DNA of 64,000 nucleotides, taken from positions 159,850 through 223,849 of the forward strand of contig JAAEAF010001528.1 of NCBI GenBank assembly GCA_011037195.1, read 5' to 3'. The notes below the pieces were generated by a model. It saw only the letters and a program-made list of their open reading frames with translations, did not search any database and was not told the origin of the DNA. This DNA is from Triatoma infestans (taxonomy: Eukaryota; Arthropoda; Insecta; Hemiptera; Reduviidae). A program made the position numbers and the translations under genes. How positions within the stretch are numbered: the stretch's first letter is position 1; each line of letters begins with the position of its first letter. Of this stretch, positions 60,471 to 64,000 are shown piece after piece.

Positions 60471-60817
60471 AAAAGACGATTTCGTTTTACTCTCCTTCGG
60501 CGACGATTTTACAACCACAAAGCAATAATTTGTTCACGATTCATTGAAACACTTGTTATCTCATTGACAAACGAAATGAAAATGTTTAGCTTCAATGGGA
60601 AAAAAACCGTGCAATGTGAAAACAACATTGTCACGGCAAAAAGCCGTACGGTTTTTTTTACCGTTCGAAGAAAACCGTATAGTGTGAAACAAGCGCAAAA
60701 TTCATAATGTGAATTTTTGACTTGTTTGTCCATAATTGGCGCCTTTTATAATGTAATCATTCTCTCGCTTCCTCGGTTGATTGGTTAGCACTTCTTCACT
60801 CACAAACTATATATGAA

Positions 60818-61529
60818 GCCCTGAAGGCACTTTCCTCACACCAAATAGTCTCAAGACTGGTGTGGGACTGCCTACTTACCCTCACGGAGGTGGGTACTCG
60901 GAATAAACTGACACTCGCCTGATGCCGGGACATGCGGGATTTCTGGGCAATGAGAGGGCCGATGCCCTAGCGAAGGAGGGTTCGCAGGATACCTTTCTAG
61001 GCCCCGAACCCTTCTGCGGCTTGTCCAGGAGCCTCATTCAAGCTTTTATCAGGGGTTGGATAGAAGAACAGCGTCTGCGTTGGTGGGAGAGAACACCAGG
61101 ACAGAGGCAGACAAAACTCTTCATCAAAAGACATTTGCCTAAATTTACCAGAGACCTACTGAGCCAGACCCGAAGAGATATAAGGTTAATTGTGGGTCAA
61201 CTAACAGGGCATTGTAGGCTGAACAGACACATGCACCACCTTCAACTTGCGGATAGTGCATAATGCCGATTCTGCGAGGTAGAAGAAGAAACCCCGGCGC
61301 ACATCCTTTGTGAGTGCGCCGGCCTGGAGAGGATTAGGTTTCTTCAATTGGGGACAGGAAATCCCGAAGCTAGAAACTTCATGACGGAGCCGCTCTCAGT
61401 TTGCTAGGATTGATAAGGAGGGCAAAGCTGGTGGTTGTGCTGTAATTTAAGGGGATCCACAATAGACCTCGATCTGCAGGTCGCAGTGGAATGAGGCTCA
61501 CTCCCCCCGTTTCTAATCTAATCTAATCT
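60818..61529 (+). mobile_element. 5'-truncated LINE (RNase H to 3' end), 13-bp target duplication
   Basis: Close sister of 28250-28964. Frame 60922-61263 reads HAGFLGNERADALAKEG, TGHCRLNRHMHHLQLADSA, then a stop replaces the Cys motif start; the remainder (ETPAHILCEC region) is readable. A tail (TCTAA)n sits at 61511-61529. aactatatatgaa at 60805-60817 and 61530-61542 is an exact duplication. One of the youngest insertions here. Confidence 0.92.
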
Positions 61530-61542
61530 AACTATATATGAA

Positions 61543-62564
61543 TAAAATTTGAAATTTAAAGTCTTTTAATAAATAAAATGTATTAAGAGGAGTAAGATAA
61601 TGTAGTTGTGAGTATTTCACAGCAGATTTTTTTGATCCAATTTATAAATAATGTAATGGAATTCAAGGATTCAGTTGTAATATTGCCTAGCTCTAACAAT
61701 GTCATTAATTCCCAACAGATATGATTTTAAATGAAAAACCACAAAAATTAAGGAATTAGCAAAGACAGAAAAAAAAAAAATATGTCTAAAGGAGATAATA
61801 GAGTTATTATTTTTTTTTTATAATAGGATGAATGGAGATATCGTCATCGTTGGTAGCATTTCACAACGGCCAGGTTGAGGTCGTAAAGTTTGGGTTGGTT
61901 AGCGGTTGTGCCATAACAAAACTCTTATCACATAATTTGCCTAAATAGTGCCACAGTAAACTTTGTCAATTTTTCACCGAACTAGTTAGTGTTTGGTGTA
62001 GGTCACACAATTTTCTTAGTTTCAACTATTAAATAAACTAGTTTAAAAAAGTTTAGAAAACGTTGAATGTTTTTGTGATAAAAATGACAAAACCAGAGTA
62101 AATAGGTTTTTCTTTTATCTCTGCCTTTTTTTTGGCTAAATTTTTTTTGTTTTTTAACTAAATTTGACATTGCGCAGAGAGATCTTAAATTTATTGTGCA
62201 TATAAGAAAATAATGTCGGCTCTATAATATTAACTCTGAGTTGTGAAATGAACTCTATATTTGATCTTAATTTGTCATTCAACAACATAAAACTATTTAC
62301 ATCAGCGGTTCTCAAACATATTTCACCTAATGTCCCTTTAATAAAATAAAATGTAATTCACAGTTAATAGTGCTAACAAATAATGTAATAACAATAAATT
62401 TAATGGTTAAATCTGTAGAATACACTGACGTATTGTGTGTTAAATCTTGATTGAAGCAAATGACATAATTAAAAGAAACATTCTAATTACACCTTGAATA
62501 ATTAAATTATGATTTGGAAACTTTTAAGGTAGATTTACGATATTATAATATTGTTATCTTATTA
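61543..62564. other. AT-rich, no gene seen
   Basis: 61590-61640 contains a gtgagtatttcacagcagatt piece of the MITE family seen at 35516. No ORF above chance. Confidence 0.3.
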
Positions 62565-62900
62565 GTACTACCTACCAAGTACCAACACATCTCGACTAGC
62601 CCTAAGAGCCTATAAATAACCAATACAAACGTAAACAACTCCAATTTCTTTATTAGTTTAACAAGGGCTTAAATAAATATAAATATAAATCTGAAATGAT
62701 CAGCATACAAAACTAAGAGACGATAATTTTACACTATAATTTCTTCTCTCTCTAACAGGACAGTCTTTTTATTGTAATTTTAAATTATTCAAAACCTTAC
62801 CATATGTATGAAAAACACACATGGTTCCAAAATTAACACTTTTTTGGGGCCGCTGGTCACAATATTATAATTCTAACATAATATGCCAACAATTACCAAT
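62565..62900 (-). mobile_element. LTR fragment of the family at 7849-8225
   Basis: Shares cgactag...taataacc-type wording with 7885-7920 (aaccaatacaaac against aaccaataaaaac), the following ctccaatttctttatta, and ggccgctggtcacaatat against ggccagcctgccacaatat. Confidence 0.5.
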
Positions 62901-62939
62901 AAAGAAACACATTCTTAAAGAGATATTTTTCTTAGCAAT

Positions 62940-63690
62940 TAAGTACTCGTAGAATCTAAGAATCTTAGAATCTAGAGTTTTGTTGGGTATTCTGTGAAGT
63001 GCATGTTTAGTGATAGTTTAGGAGCTGAATGCGCTGTTCTACCTCCTTCCATCAACGTAACAGCAATACCTGAAGAAGCTAACGCAATATGGCCATTTGA
63101 ACGGATCTTAGCCAGGATTAAGGAAATTAAGAACGTTTTTCCAGTTCCACCTGGAGCCGTCTATAAAGTACAATCCACCGAATTGTTTGATGCTATCAAA
63201 TGTTACCTTTTGTTTTTGAAGGAGTTTCAGTATTTTCTTGGACGAACAGCTGTAAGTCATTTCTGGTGTATGATTGCTCTTTGAGCAGTTCTCTCTCGAA
63301 TGTTGCATTGATCGACCAATTCGGTGCTGTTACTCCCAATTGTTCCGACAACTTGCCAGACATTGCAAGACAAAGATCCTCAAAGAAGATTAGCGCTTCA
63401 TTGTATATTTCTTCTGTGATATCCAAGCCAGGATTATGTGTTTCTTGAAGCATTCTGTGCAGAATATCTTCGGCAGAGAGCGCGCCAACATCGCAATGCG
63501 TCTGCGTCTGTCTATTTCTGCCAACCTCGCGAAACGCTCGGAATTTCCCGTTTCCGTGGGAACTTCGAATAAAAATTATATAAAAGCACTTTTATATAGA
63601 AATGCAACGTGGTATAAAAATTTCAAGCCAATCCAGCGACTACTTTTCGAGGTTTGCGGACACAAACATACGGATGCTGAATTTTTGTAG
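62940..63690 (-). pseudogene. Helitron helicase fragment
   Basis: Minus strand. 63453-63196 reads LQETHNPGLDITEEIYNEAL and LAMSGKLSEQLGVTAPNWSI, the segment before the PIF1-type helicase of Helitrons. The frame is shifted by one inserted base at the Walker A motif: YFIDG in one frame, then [18 protein letters not shown] in the next, near 63140. It then reads [20 protein letters not shown] and runs into stops at about 62985. The upstream side (63690-63460) keeps DVGALSAEDILHRM. Rep domain and Helitron ends were not seen in the window. Confidence 0.85.
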
Positions 63691-63699
63691 ATATAGATT

Positions 63700-64000
63700 A
63701 GCTTGTGGCGGCCCTGTTTAGTGTGCGGCGAACTTGGACAATTTTTAACCTACCTACTGGTTACATTGTCATACTGTTTACACTGTTCTTTGTACTTGAG
63801 CGTTGTTTGTATTTCTAGCCAACTTTTAAGTTTATATTTAATAATTATAGTGTATGCGTAATGTAAGTGGTAATTTAACTTATGCTCGAGTTGTACACGT
63901 TAATTTTATTAAATGGAACCACCATTTCAATACAGGTTTAAGAAGTGAGGCACTTAAAACTCCTCATCAGATCTCTCCACACAACGGGACACATAAGAGA
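63700..64000. other. Window end, no gene seen
   Basis: Moderately AT-rich. It may continue the Helitron, but no motif could be read. Confidence 0.3.

Larger units (their letters stand above)
58684..60696 (-). mobile_element. PIF/Harbinger element with nested insertions
   Basis: Inverted ends: ctcgtttcacactatacggt at the left against ccgtatagtgtgaaacaagc at the right, extending about 50 bp with repeated CCGTACGGC words. It contains the Harbinger-like transposase fragment (60215-60470), a nested LTR (58883-59186) and a nested LINE (59338-60213). Removing these leaves under 1 kb, so the element was already internally deleted. Confidence 0.78.

Noticed and set aside
62994..63448. + strand frames in the last 1 kb
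   Set aside because: They are antisense shadows of the Helitron helicase on the minus strand.

Overview
This is AT-rich animal nuclear DNA, almost certainly from an insect and probably a hemipteroid. The evidence is GT-AG spliced genes, insect-type non-LTR retrotransposons, mariner, hAT, PIF/Harbinger, P-element-like and Helitron remnants, and tRNA-derived SINEs. No species can be named from sequence alone. Nothing bacterial, no CRISPR array, no rRNA gene and no intact tRNA gene were seen.

Host genes. Two spliced genes on the + strand, at 4714-21206 and about 34171-37599, encode small PIAS-type proteins. Each has a PINIT-like region followed by an SP-RING, the SUMO E3 ligase zinc domain. Neither shows a SAP domain or the long C-terminal tail of ordinary PIAS proteins. 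The two genes share five intron positions and all five intron phases (1,0,0,1,2), so they look like a diverged tandem duplication; this is the main biological find of the window. A third, unidentified gene is inferred on the minus strand at 993-2045 from four exons whose phases agree. An RpL5 retropseudogene lies at about 52160-52710.

Mobile DNA fills most of the rest. 1-4700: the minus-strand gene and a LINE RNase H fragment. 4.7-21.2 kb: gene 1, with introns carrying an LTR with gag-like sequence, several LINE fragments, a mariner relic, SINEs, a 0.6 kb hairpin repeat and an abundant repeat here called X. 21.2-34.1 kb: LINE, P-element-like and hAT-like relics, a LINE with both RT and RNase H sequence, and more X. 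34.1-37.6 kb: compact gene 2. 37.6-51.2 kb: LINE fragments, SINEs, a hAT miniature element with 8-bp target duplication, a solo LTR and a mariner. 51.2-58.3 kb: X, the RpL5 retrocopy next to an LTR, an element with long inverted repeats and a DUF4817-like ORF, and an LTR family that has formed inverted (foldback) derivatives. 58.7-60.7 kb: a PIF/Harbinger element holding a nested LTR and a nested LINE. 60.8-64 kb: a young LINE copy, an LTR fragment and a Helitron helicase fragment.

Most transposon reading frames are truncated or frameshifted. Several insertions keep clear target-site duplications, which give exact boundaries and a nesting order. All functions are inferred from motifs read by eye; no database search was run.
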